Below, in pieces: positions 9,074-17,629 of a stretch of DNA of 64,000 bases (its first letter is position 1; each line of letters begins with the position of its first letter). Origin of the DNA: Cyanophora paradoxa (taxonomy: Eukaryota; Glaucocystophyceae; Cyanophorales; Cyanophoraceae); contig QPMI01000561.1 in NCBI GenBank assembly GCA_004431415.1, positions 1 through 64,000 on the forward strand, written 5' to 3'. The translations under genes and the position numbers were made by a program. The notes beneath the pieces were generated by a model. The model did not search any database, was not told the origin of the DNA, and was given only the letters and a program-made list of their open reading frames with translations.

Positions 9074-9163
9074 AGGTGTTCACAGGTTTTTATCGTCCCC
9101 TGGTCATTTTTCGTTTTATAGCCCCCTAGATGGGATGGACCTGTGACACCTGTGAACAACACC
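9066..9163. repeat. Intergenic inverted repeat (hairpin)
   Basis: The left arm GGTGTCACAGGTGTTCACAG (9,066 onward) is matched in inverted orientation by CCTGTGACACCTGTGAAC around 9,140-9,157, with a roughly 50-bp loop. Each arm is itself two copies of a GTGTCACAG-type unit. The right arm is preceded by GGGATGGA; that block plus the arm recurs in the AT-rich island at 22.1 and 22.3 kb. It sits between the small-gene cluster and the primase-helicase gene. A replication origin, a bidirectional terminator or a recombination site are all possible. Confidence 0.75.
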
Positions 9164-9218
9164 ATTTCCAGTAAGGCTATAAAAATTACATATACATTTC
9201 AATCATAAATCGTTTTGT

Positions 9219-11546
9219 TTAATATTCAACATCCTCTCCATTGTCTTCTTGAACCCTTGTTATCTTTCGAAGTCCAATGTAGCCCCTTGCTCTGGTTCCC
9301 TGAATTCGTTTAACCTCTGATTTCACATTGAAGATTTCCCTTACTCTCTTCATCACAGAAACACATTCAACTTTATCATCGACACTTCTGTATGATTTGT
9401 AAATGGTATCACTCGAAACAAAGTCGTTTGCATTATGGGTAACTTCGAAATTATCCCTAAGCCATTCACCAATCTTGTCATTTTCAGCTATAAAGTTTAT
9501 TCCCTGCTCAATAATCGATTGAGGGGGATTTCTTAAGATCTCTTCAACTTCTTTGTTCTTCCACATATCCAGTAATATCTTCATGTGAGCCATCTTATAC
9601 TCATCATCATTGTGAAGAAGTGTGAACAGAGTTGGGTCAGCTTTCTTTTGACCAGCTTCAGGCTTCTCTCTGAATATATTATTGAATCTCTGGTATGAAA
9701 GCCTTCTTTGAATTGCAAAGTCTGGTTTATTTATAGTCAAATTGTCATTAGTTGTAATGTAAACCTGGAACATTGGAGTGAGGATTACTGGGTCTTTGAA
9801 CAAGGCTCTCACAGTCATTTCATTTCCACCTGTGACCTCCTTAATTTTGGAAATTTGCAGTTTATCACCATCTTCAGCCTCATTACTGAATACAAGTCGC
9901 TTTCCCAGGAGTTTGGCAAGTTCAGGGGTAGCATCTGATGAGTTCTTCTTAGGTTTGGTCCAATAGGATATTTCGAGAGGGCTGTAATAAGCCCCAGATA
10001 TCTGTTTGCAGTATTCCTGAACAAGTGATTTACCATTAGCACCAGCACCAGTCCACATGTAGAACTTCTGTGATTTTGTTGATCCACTCAAAGCAATTGC
10101 AATAGATGCCAGAAGATAGTTTCGCTCTGCTGGATCATCTACAATCTCTCTATAAATCTGATTGAGATGCTCTACTTTCTTGGGGTCTACATTCTCAGTA
10201 TAATCATAACCCACACTCTTGCTCACCATATCTTCCAGTTTTCCCTTTCTGAAAGTCATAGTTGTCAGATCAAATACACCATTATCGAATCCAATTACAT
10301 ATGGAACTGTATCAATCTTTTCATAGAATTCATCATCATTTAGCAGAGGGAGCAGATCAGTCAGAAGGGATTTGCGATATCCTGATTGTTTAAGATTTTT
10401 GGCAATAGAAATTAATGTTTTCGATTTCTCTTCGAAAGCTGTTCTATTCTCTTCATCCTTCAAAGCTCTTTGGCTATAATGCACAGCCCTGCCAAGGTAT
10501 TGAGGGACAACAAGGCAACTAATATCTAGGTAAATCTTTTGGTTTGTGTCATCATGCTCCCAAATCCCAGTATCAGTATTGAGTTTGAACCATGACTTTT
10601 TGGAGTATCTCCAAGTGTGTTGTAGGACCTCTTTGCACACAAGACTTACATCATAATGAGCGCCTCCAGAGCCAGCGGATTTATCAATGAGATTGAAGAT
10701 ATCAGATTGCATTCCAATGAAGATAAATCGTTTTTTGCAATTGCCACTGTAGCTGGACACAATATACTTTTTATCTTCTCCTTTGGCTTTCATAACATAC
10801 CAGTTATTCGATTCATGGGACCCATTGCAGCATGGGCAATTGAGTCCCTTATTAGCAGCATCAAAGCTAAAGCCAAGTTCAGTTTTAGAGATTATATTGG
10901 GATGCATAAAGCCCATATCCACCAGCTCTTTAAGAATACTCTTTTCCAGTTCATCATTTGAGCTAGCACTAGCAGTATACTCACTCTTATAGATATAGTT
11001 CTCTGCAATCCACTTTTTAAACTCATCAGTAGGCTCATTGAAATCACAGGTATCATCCCATGGGGAGATTACCCAGGTCTTGTTGACACTGGGACAAACA
11101 TTAATTAATCCAGAAGTTCCAGTTCCAGTGATTGTTTTCAGGTCAACCTTTTCAAAGCCTTTAAAGCCAGGAGCCTTATCGGTGATTTTGAGTTTATTGA
11201 ACTCCTCAGGTCGTTTAAAGTAGACATGATAGCCTTTTTTAGTTTTTGCCATGGGTTGATTGGCATCAAAGTCATCAGGAAACATATCCCGGAATTTCTC
11301 GAAGTTCTCCTCATCATCAAAGTCAATAACCATCATGTTGTCTGAGAGCAGAATGCCCCAAGATACATACTGATTAGTTGCCAGCGCTTCCTCATACTTT
11401 TCCCAGGACCAAGCACCTCCCTTATGCTTGAAAACTGGGTCTTTGCTGTCAGGTTTCACTGGGATAATCATGTTTTTGGACAGTTCCTCATCAGAACGAA
11501 GCCAGTTAGCGAGCGATTTAATTAACTTGGTCTGTTTGGCGTTCAT
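9219..11546 (-). CDS. Bifunctional primase-polymerase / SF3 helicase (D5-like)
   Basis: The protein has 775 residues and no frame break. The N-terminal 180 residues are an archaeo-eukaryotic primase (Prim-Pol) domain, with WGILLSDNMMVIDFDDEENF placing the metal-binding DFD at about residues 75-77 and a KTKKGYHVYF strand after it. A cysteine pair (CPCCNGSHESNNWYVMKAKG) around 240-260 looks like a zinc site. The C-terminal half is a D5-like superfamily 3 helicase, with Walker A GAGANGKS near residue 500, Walker B-like LVFSNEAE, and a motif C strand ending TTNDN. It should prime and unwind DNA during replication of the element. A TATA-containing block identical in style to that of the 12,070-12,885 gene lies 20-57 bp upstream of the ATG at 11,546, suggesting early expression. 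Confidence 0.88.
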   Translation of the reverse strand: MNAKQTKLIKSLANWLRSDEELSKNMIIPVKPDSKDPVFKHKGGAWSWEKYEEALATNQYVSWGILLSDNMMVIDFDDEENFEKFRDMFPDDFDANQPMAKTKKGYHVYFKRPEEFNKLKITDKAPGFKGFEKVDLKTITGTGTSGLINVCPSVNKTWVISPWDDTCDFNEPTDEFKKWIAENYIYKSEYTASASSNDELEKSILKELVDMGFMHPNIISKTELGFSFDAANKGLNCPCCNGSHESNNWYVMKAKGEDKKYIVSSYSGNCKKRFIFIGMQSDIFNLIDKSAGSGGAHYDVSLVCKEVLQHTWRYSKKSWFKLNTDTGIWEHDDTNQKIYLDISCLVVPQYLGRAVHYSQRALKDEENRTAFEEKSKTLISIAKNLKQSGYRKSLLTDLLPLLNDDEFYEKIDTVPYVIGFDNGVFDLTTMTFRKGKLEDMVSKSVGYDYTENVDPKKVEHLNQIYREIVDDPAERNYLLASIAIALSGSTKSQKFYMWTGAGANGKSLVQEYCKQISGAYYSPLEISYWTKPKKNSSDATPELAKLLGKRLVFSNEAEDGDKLQISKIKEVTGGNEMTVRALFKDPVILTPMFQVYITTNDNLTINKPDFAIQRRLSYQRFNNIFREKPEAGQKKADPTLFTLLHNDDEYKMAHMKILLDMWKNKEVEEILRNPPQSIIEQGINFIAENDKIGEWLRDNFEVTHNANDFVSSDTIYKSYRSVDDKVECVSVMKRVREIFNVKSEVKRIQGTRARGYIGLRKITRVQEDNGEDVEY

Positions 11547-11565
11547 TTTCAGCGATTGGGCGTCC

Positions 11566-11603
11566 CTTTTATATATATAGAAGATTTTTCTTTAAGTAGT
11601 TTT
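11566..11603 (-). promoter_or_regulatory. Early-type promoter block of the primase-helicase gene
   Basis: Read on the minus strand, an ACTACTTAAAGAAA element is followed by ATCTTC and then CTATATATATAAAAG, about 20 bp before the ATG. The same block, with about one difference in forty bases, lies before the zinc-finger gene at 12,891-12,929. A looser version (TTAAAGAATTCTCTATATATATTAAG) precedes the 84-codon gene at 12,025-12,060. The repeat of both the TATA box and the upstream element at three minus-strand starts supports a shared promoter. Confidence 0.7.
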
Positions 11604-11758
11604 GGGTCCCCCAATCATTTTTTGTTGGAAATCGAGAAAGTATCCCTACAAAATTTATCCACATGATATATCGAGTGGTTCAGATACAAAAACGATAAAG
11701 TAGTATTTCAGCGAATAAACAGCATATCCCAGCCTAGTAATATGCTGGGAAAAATAAT

Positions 11759-12013
11759 TTAGACATGTTTCGATTTTCTCCCTCGATTTGAGTAAGGGAC
11801 ATCATACAAATACTTGACAAAGCAGACTGCATTGGCTGCATACTTTCGCTGACATGAACTGGCTATTTTCATGGCTCTATAAGTATCATCATTGTTATAT
11901 AGATCTCTTAGCTGTGTGGCTATTTTTTCGTTAAACTTTTTGATTTGAGCCTTACCTTTTTCAGTTTGCTGATATCTCTTCATAGCTCTCTTCTGGGCTT
12001 CACTGAGTGGCAT
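11759..12013 (-). CDS. Small basic protein, possible DNA-binding
   Basis: The frame has 84 codons and starts MPLSEAQKRAMKRYQQTEKG. The product is helical and basic, ends in SNRGRKSKHV, and contains one cysteine pair spaced across the centre. The layout resembles the 81-codon plus-strand gene at 8,438-8,683 (basic helix plus RGR tail), so the two may be distant paralogues. Its start is preceded by a TATA-like TATATATATTAAG on the minus strand. About 210 bp of AT-rich DNA with no ORF separate it from the primase-helicase gene. Function unknown. Confidence 0.55.
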   Translation of the reverse strand: MPLSEAQKRAMKRYQQTEKGKAQIKKFNEKIATQLRDLYNNDDTYRAMKIASSCQRKYAANAVCFVKYLYDVPYSNRGRKSKHV

Positions 12014-12069
12014 TTTTCCTCTGTCTCTCTTAATATATATAGAGAATTCTTTAAATCATTTTTTGTTCT

Positions 12070-12885
12070 CTAACCTCTTTGTCCAAATCGCTCAATATAC
12101 ATTAGTTTGAAATGCTTACCTAGCAATGCTACAAATGGTTCGATTTCCAAGGTCTCCCATGTTTTCTTGTCCTTATTCCATCTGCAATCTAATCCTTTTG
12201 CGATATCTTTTTTAAGATAAGGCACCTGAAACCCAGCAACCAATGTATTTGTTGTACTGAGTTCTGCATACATTTCAATCAATGCAGATCTGCCCTCTCT
12301 GAACCTCTCTATATCATCTCTGCGAAGATTATCCATTTTCGGAATAAACTGGTTGCTCCAAATCAGGAAAAGGTTAACTGCATGTTTATTCCTTGCTCTT
12401 TCTTGTTCTAATTCTCTCTGTTTTCGCTCTCTTTCTTCTAATTCAAGCTGCCTCTTTCGAGCTTCCTCTTGATTTTCAAGTTCTCTTTTTCTTTCCAGTT
12501 CTTCTTGCTTTAAAGCGATTCTGCACTTATTACAGAAATTATCCTTTCGGTTTTTATGCCGATCTCCACATCTTTCACATATATCTTGACCTCTGGCACC
12601 CTTTGGAATAAATCGTAAAATGCAGCAATTCCCAACAATGACCACAATCTTTTTATTAACATGCAGAATATAGCATTGCTCTTTAATTGGATGATCACAG
12701 GCGCAATGCTCAGACTCTGGAGGCAGGTCATAGTCACTTAATCCATATTTTGCAAGCTTTGCCCAAAGAGGGAGCGGTTTCCTGTTACTTCCAAGAGCAA
12801 CATAATCATTGAAGTTATCAGATCCACAAAGCAACATTAAAGCCGCTTTGAGCTTTTCCAGGCAATACGATTTCTTCTCTGCCAT
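12070..12885 (-). CDS. Zinc-finger / coiled-coil protein with DUF5710-like tail
   Basis: The protein has 271 residues. An N-terminal module carries CACDHPIKEQCYILH and, about 10 residues on, VGNCCILRF. Similar CxCxHPI...VGNxCI modules occur in proteins of phages and large DNA viruses. A four-cysteine zinc ribbon follows (CERCGD...CNKC). Next comes a 60-residue run of glutamate/arginine-rich heptads (coiled coil). The C-terminus contains DIAKGLDCRWNKDKKTWE, the pattern of the DUF5710 module that often accompanies DNA-processing proteins. The promoter block at 12,891-12,929 is nearly identical to that of the primase-helicase, so both may act early, in replication or nucleic-acid handling. The biochemical role is unknown. 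Confidence 0.6.
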   Translation of the reverse strand: MAEKKSYCLEKLKAALMLLCGSDNFNDYVALGSNRKPLPLWAKLAKYGLSDYDLPPESEHCACDHPIKEQCYILHVNKKIVVIVGNCCILRFIPKGARGQDICERCGDRHKNRKDNFCNKCRIALKQEELERKRELENQEEARKRQLELEERERKQRELEQERARNKHAVNLFLIWSNQFIPKMDNLRRDDIERFREGRSALIEMYAELSTTNTLVAGFQVPYLKKDIAKGLDCRWNKDKKTWETLEIEPFVALLGKHFKLMYIERFGQRG

Positions 12886-12890
12886 TGTCC

Positions 12891-12929
12891 TTTTATATAT
12901 ATAGAAGATATTTCTTTAAGTAGTTTTCA
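12891..12929 (-). promoter_or_regulatory. Early-type promoter block of the zinc-finger gene
   Basis: The minus strand carries ACTACTTAAAGAAA, then TATCTTC, then CTATATATATAAAAG, ending 6 bp before the ATG region. It is nearly base-for-base the same as the block before the primase-helicase. The close ATG implies a very short leader. It also borders the start region of the divergent polymerase gene at 12,995. Confidence 0.7.
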
Positions 12930-12994
12930 TCAAATTTTGTGTTCAGAATTCCCCATTTAAAACCTCCCCTTTTAGTAGGAACAAGTTAGGAACT

Positions 12995-15900
12995 ATGCCC
13001 CGAATTAGCAACAGACTCATTAGAGAGAAGAAATGGGAACTTATGGGATTACTGGGAACACTGTATGCAGCCCATGAAATCACAGAGGCTGAATATGACC
13101 GGGAAATCGGATTTATTTCAAGGGGCAGACCCACTTTAGCAAAATTAACCAGAAAAGCCAATAACCTCTATGATAAAGTTGAAACTCTTGATGAACTCGA
13201 TCGCCTGAGGCAAATAGAACCAGAGGCAGAAGATGGCACAGCCATGAATGAATTATATCGCTGGCTCACATACAGAGCCAGAAGGGAAGTTGTTGTAGAT
13301 GTGATTGAATATTTAGATAGAATTGCAACCTCTCTACCAAAACGTTTAAGGGATAGTCTGGATCAATTCAGGGCAATCAAGGTTCGCTTGTCGTTTATCT
13401 GCAAGTTCGTTAAAGTCAGCAATCCGCAGGTTTGGATATCGAAATACATTTACAGCGATTATTTTGTATTAACCAAATCGAGAAATATTCGAACTGAGCT
13501 GAATAAAGCAGCCCAAATGTGTCAGGAGCAGATGAATGTGGTTGATAGCTATCGACTTGAAAGAATCGAAATGCTAAGAGTTGCTATTATGAGTTATGCC
13601 CCAACTGGTGGCTGCTATGTTAAAACACCAGAATCAATTGCAGCTAAGAAAGCCACAGTGAATATTCGAAATATTGATGATTCTTGCTTTGAAAATGCCA
13701 TTTTGGCATGGATCCATAGGAAAGATGTAAATTCCCACAAGAGAAGTGAGCTTACACAATATCGCAAATGGAAATACTCACCAACCACATACAATCCTTT
13801 GGCTCTCAATTTCGACAATATCCCATTCCCTGTTGCCTGTGATGCTGAAATAATTGATAAATTCGAGGCTCAAAATGCAGGCATTAGCATTAATATATTT
13901 GGAATCGATGGAGAGGTTATTTATCCCCTGCATCAATCCAGCAACCCAGGCAGAAAGCAAAAGATTAATCTCATGCTCATTCATGATGATGAAGGGAATG
14001 GTCACTATATTACTATTATGTCACTCTCAAGACTTCTCAGAGTTGCCCTTGATAAAACCAAGGATCAAAAGTTACACTACTGTGACACATGCTTATCTCG
14101 ATTCAGGTCTGAGGCTAAACTCACTGCTCATGTGGACTCAAACAGATGCATTGATTGGAGACTCTCAAAGGGAATCACCCCTAAACCTGAGACCACCATA
14201 GAGTTTGGACTCAAAAACCTTAGGAAAACTGTTTGGCTTCCTGTTGTGGTCTACTGCAAGATTGAACATAGAAGCATCCCCATTGATGCATCGAAATCCA
14301 AGAGGGAAGTCTCAGCAGTGAACCTTAGAGTAGTCACTGGGGCAGATGTTCAAGATTTTCGATTTGAGGGTCAGGATCCAATGGGAGGTCTGTTTGAATG
14401 CTTGGAGTCCAAAGCAAGAGAACTAATCGATTTCCTGTTCACCAATATTCCCATGAATGAACTCACTGATGAGCAAAAGGCTATTTACAGAGCTACTAAA
14501 CACTGTTACCTTTGCAGTGAGAGGTTCACTAAAGAGAACTTCAAATGCAGAGATCATGACCACCACACAGGTCATTATATTGCTCCTGCTTGCAGAAACT
14601 GCAATCTACATAGGAGAATCTCAAAGCAAACCAAAGTTGCAGTTGTTGTTGACCAAATGGATGACTGTGGGACATTCATTTTCAGAAAAATAGCAGGCAT
14701 GGGTGATAAAAAGCGAATCGAAATCCTCTCAAAAAACTTTGATCAATACCTTTCATTGCAATGGGGTCTTTACAAGTTCATTGATGCAAGCAATTTCATG
14801 GATTTTGGAGCTGCTGATGTAGATGAGTTAATGAACAAATTCCAAGCCTTCAGAAGGCTTTCACACTCAGTATATGGACTTGACCCAGTTCATTATGTAT
14901 CTGCCCCTGGGTTATCTTGGGATGCTATGTTAAGGACCACCAAGGCAAAAATAGAGCTTATAAGTGATGTAGAGCAATACGAATTTGTTGAGAGGGGAAT
15001 CAGGGGTGGCTTTGCAACAATGCCTTGTAGGTATGCTGAGGCTGATGGTGAAAACTCCCACATTATGCTGTTTGATGCTAACAACTTGTATGGCTACTGT
15101 TTGAGTCAGCCAATTCCAGTTGGTGATTTTAGATGGGAGACCGAATTCAACCCACAAGATAACAGATCCAGTTTCCTGGAAGTTGATCTGGATTACCCAA
15201 TAAGGCTATATCTAGACCACAGTGATTTCCCCCTAATTATAAACAAGAAAATAGTAGAATATGCGGAATTATCACAATATCAAAAGAGCCTGTTGGATCT
15301 TTCAGGAGAAGAGCTTGATAAGACCCCTAAGCTAACTGCAACCTTTGGTTCTGTGGCAAACTATGTGATTTCTGAGCCTCTCCTACAGTATCTGTTGGAC
15401 AAAGGGGTGAAATTAAAGAAAATTCACAGGGTCCTCTCATTTACTGTGGCTCCTGTAATGAAACCCTACATTGAGCTGAACACTGAGATGAGAAGGAAAG
15501 CAGTGAATAAATTCGAGGCTGATTTCTATAAACTCATGAATAACTCAATCTATGGGAAATGCATTGAATCTTGCAGAGGTAGATCTGTGGTTAAGATTGC
15601 AAACAGTGAGAAACTATTTATGAAATATGCAGCCTCTCCATTGGTGAAATCAACAAGCCCCATAAACGAAAAGGCAGTTGCCTTTGAGTTTTACACAAAG
15701 CATGTGAAGCTAGATAAGCCTGTTGCAATTGGGGCTTATGTTTTGGATGCAGCCAAACTGCATAATTACCAGTTCTTCTATGATACTGTAAGGTCCCAAT
15801 GGACAAAAGCAAAGTTACTATTCCATGATACTGATTCCTTTTGTCTATATATCGAATCTAAGACCCTCCAAGAGGACCTGGGGAATATCTCTTATGCCTT

Positions 15901-16240
15901 GGACCTAGGGGGATCTAACAGAATGACCCCAGGTAAATACAAAAATGAAATGCCAGGTTCTGCTATATTGGAGTATGTGGGTCTGAGAGCCAAAGTTTAC
16001 AGTTTCAGAACTGCTGAGATTGAGAGAAGTAAGCTCTCTGGGACTTCAACTGAGGAACTCCAATTTAATGATTTTAAGCAGTGTTTATTTGCAGGTATCA
16101 GCAAGACTGTGACTGCAAAGCAAAAGAGAAGGGCAGATCACACAATAATAGATACTGTGAGTAGAAGGGTTGCCCTAAACTGCTTTGATGCAAAGAGATA
16201 CATCTTACCAGATGGTATTAATTCTGTTCCATTTAATTAA
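12995..16240 (+). CDS. Protein-primed-type DNA polymerase B, exonuclease motifs not found
   Basis: The protein has 1,081 residues. Polymerase motif A is FDANNLYGYC (about residue 693), motif B is KLMNNSIYGK (about 850) and motif C is HDTDSF (about 945). The segment YGLDPVHYVSAPGLSWDAML before motif A is typical of Polinton/adintovirus polymerases. Upstream lie a C2H2-type finger (CDTC...HVDSNRC, about 360-385) and a CxxC...HDHHTG...CRNCN module (about 504-540) like that of endonuclease VII-type fingers. The Exo II motif (HNLxGYD) expected right after this finger is absent. The FIDASNFM strand is followed almost at once by AADVDELM, where the family normally has about 80 more residues with Exo III. 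The stop is 3 bp before the integrase ATG, so the two genes are probably coexpressed. Confidence 0.88.
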   Translation: MPRISNRLIREKKWELMGLLGTLYAAHEITEAEYDREIGFISRGRPTLAKLTRKANNLYDKVETLDELDRLRQIEPEAEDGTAMNELYRWLTYRARREVVVDVIEYLDRIATSLPKRLRDSLDQFRAIKVRLSFICKFVKVSNPQVWISKYIYSDYFVLTKSRNIRTELNKAAQMCQEQMNVVDSYRLERIEMLRVAIMSYAPTGGCYVKTPESIAAKKATVNIRNIDDSCFENAILAWIHRKDVNSHKRSELTQYRKWKYSPTTYNPLALNFDNIPFPVACDAEIIDKFEAQNAGISINIFGIDGEVIYPLHQSSNPGRKQKINLMLIHDDEGNGHYITIMSLSRLLRVALDKTKDQKLHYCDTCLSRFRSEAKLTAHVDSNRCIDWRLSKGITPKPETTIEFGLKNLRKTVWLPVVVYCKIEHRSIPIDASKSKREVSAVNLRVVTGADVQDFRFEGQDPMGGLFECLESKARELIDFLFTNIPMNELTDEQKAIYRATKHCYLCSERFTKENFKCRDHDHHTGHYIAPACRNCNLHRRISKQTKVAVVVDQMDDCGTFIFRKIAGMGDKKRIEILSKNFDQYLSLQWGLYKFIDASNFMDFGAADVDELMNKFQAFRRLSHSVYGLDPVHYVSAPGLSWDAMLRTTKAKIELISDVEQYEFVERGIRGGFATMPCRYAEADGENSHIMLFDANNLYGYCLSQPIPVGDFRWETEFNPQDNRSSFLEVDLDYPIRLYLDHSDFPLIINKKIVEYAELSQYQKSLLDLSGEELDKTPKLTATFGSVANYVISEPLLQYLLDKGVKLKKIHRVLSFTVAPVMKPYIELNTEMRRKAVNKFEADFYKLMNNSIYGKCIESCRGRSVVKIANSEKLFMKYAASPLVKSTSPINEKAVAFEFYTKHVKLDKPVAIGAYVLDAAKLHNYQFFYDTVRSQWTKAKLLFHDTDSFCLYIESKTLQEDLGNISYALDLGGSNRMTPGKYKNEMPGSAILEYVGLRAKVYSFRTAEIERSKLSGTSTEELQFNDFKQCLFAGISKTVTAKQKRRADHTIIDTVSRRVALNCFDAKRYILPDGINSVPFN

Positions 16241-16243
16241 GAG

Positions 16244-17629
16244 ATGCCAGCAACTGGAAGAATAGTTAGAAGAACCACTGAGCAACTGCAAGGTAACCTA
16301 CTGCCCATCACAATTCCAAAGGAGGAAAAGGGGGAATCTCGAATTGTTAAAAAGTCAGAGATGAAAGAGCTTGTCCCAGTAGAGATCCCAGTTGCTATTG
16401 CAGTGAAAGAAACCAGCAAGATTGCCAAGAGATTCTATGATGTGAGAACTGGTTACAAAGGGCTTCAAGCTATGAGGGCTGAGTTACCTGATGAATCCTA
16501 TAAGCAGTTGCAAGAGTTCTATAAAAAACAAGAGGTAGTTCAGATCAATGCACCTGCTATATCTAGGAAGAGAGATCCCATGGTTCCAATAAGGCAACCC
16601 CTTGATACCTATGTGATTGATTTGCTCTTTTTCCCAGCTTATAAGAAACAAAACAATGGCTATGATACCTTTATGACTGCAATGGAATCTACACTGAGAA
16701 CTGGGTATATTATACCTATAAGGGATAAATCAGCTCTCACTACATTAGCTGCATTTAAGCAGCTTGAAATGAGAGTGGCAAGACCCATAGTAAAAGTTCA
16801 ATCAGATGCTGGGAGTGAATTCCAAAATCGAATATTCCAGGAGTATTTATCTAGTAAATACATAGAACACCAAGTGAGTGGAACTGCAGACCACAGAAGC
16901 CAAGGTCGAATTGAAGCCTTTAACAAGCAGATTAAGAGACTGATCACAAACTACTGCATAGCCAATAATACAGCTAGATTCTTTGATGTGTTAGGTGATA
17001 TTGAGTATAATTACAATAATACAGTCCACTCAGCTACTAAGATGAAGCCAGGCGAAACTACAGAGGAGCATTATAGGTATATAGTGGGATTAGAAGATGA
17101 AAGATTCAAGAAATCAATAGCTTATCTTGATACCATGCAGCCTGGCATGTTTGTTAGAGTGAAAGTTGAGAAAAATCCCTTTGCTAAACAGGGTAACAAT
17201 TGGTCTAGGATGGTTTACACTGTTGATAGTAGGGAAGGCTTTAAGTTTAAGCTAAGGAGTCCCACTGGTGAGATCATAGATAACAGGTTTGCTTTCCATG
17301 AGCTGTTGCCTGTGAATGCAGTTGAATATCTAGAAACCCCTACAGTGGATGCCTTAGAGCAAGCCAAGGAGGAAGCCAGGGTTGATGCTGCTATAAGGAG
17401 AGAAGGCATAGAAGCTGCTAATGAAGTTCCAGATAAGCCTTTGATAGAGGCTAGAAAGGAGAAGGCTGGCAAAGTTAATAGGGAACTCAAAAAGCTCACT
17501 ATAGCAGGGACACAGAAACTTTCTGAGGTTAATAGCCAGAGATGGTATAATGACTTTCAGACTACTAAGGAGTCATATACAGCACCTAAACCTCAGAGAA
17601 CACTAAGAGAAAGGACCAAAACTAGCTAG
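16244..17629 (+). CDS. Retroviral-type D,D(35)E integrase
   Basis: The protein has 461 residues. The catalytic core starts at TYVIDLLFF (Asp about 126), then VQSDAGSEF (Asp about 188) and QGRIEAFNKQ (Glu about 224), giving exactly 35 residues between the last two acidic residues. SGTADHRSQGRIE is the expected turn before the glutamate. The N-terminal 110 residues are basic and lack an obvious HHCC zinc finger. A small beta domain (GMFVRVKV...VYTV) follows the core and could bind DNA, and the tail is helical and charged. It would insert the element into host DNA and is the hallmark of Polinton/Maverick and adintovirus-like elements. It is the last gene, as expected next to a terminal repeat. 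Confidence 0.92.
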   Translation: MPATGRIVRRTTEQLQGNLLPITIPKEEKGESRIVKKSEMKELVPVEIPVAIAVKETSKIAKRFYDVRTGYKGLQAMRAELPDESYKQLQEFYKKQEVVQINAPAISRKRDPMVPIRQPLDTYVIDLLFFPAYKKQNNGYDTFMTAMESTLRTGYIIPIRDKSALTTLAAFKQLEMRVARPIVKVQSDAGSEFQNRIFQEYLSSKYIEHQVSGTADHRSQGRIEAFNKQIKRLITNYCIANNTARFFDVLGDIEYNYNNTVHSATKMKPGETTEEHYRYIVGLEDERFKKSIAYLDTMQPGMFVRVKVEKNPFAKQGNNWSRMVYTVDSREGFKFKLRSPTGEIIDNRFAFHELLPVNAVEYLETPTVDALEQAKEEARVDAAIRREGIEAANEVPDKPLIEARKEKAGKVNRELKKLTIAGTQKLSEVNSQRWYNDFQTTKESYTAPKPQRTLRERTKTS

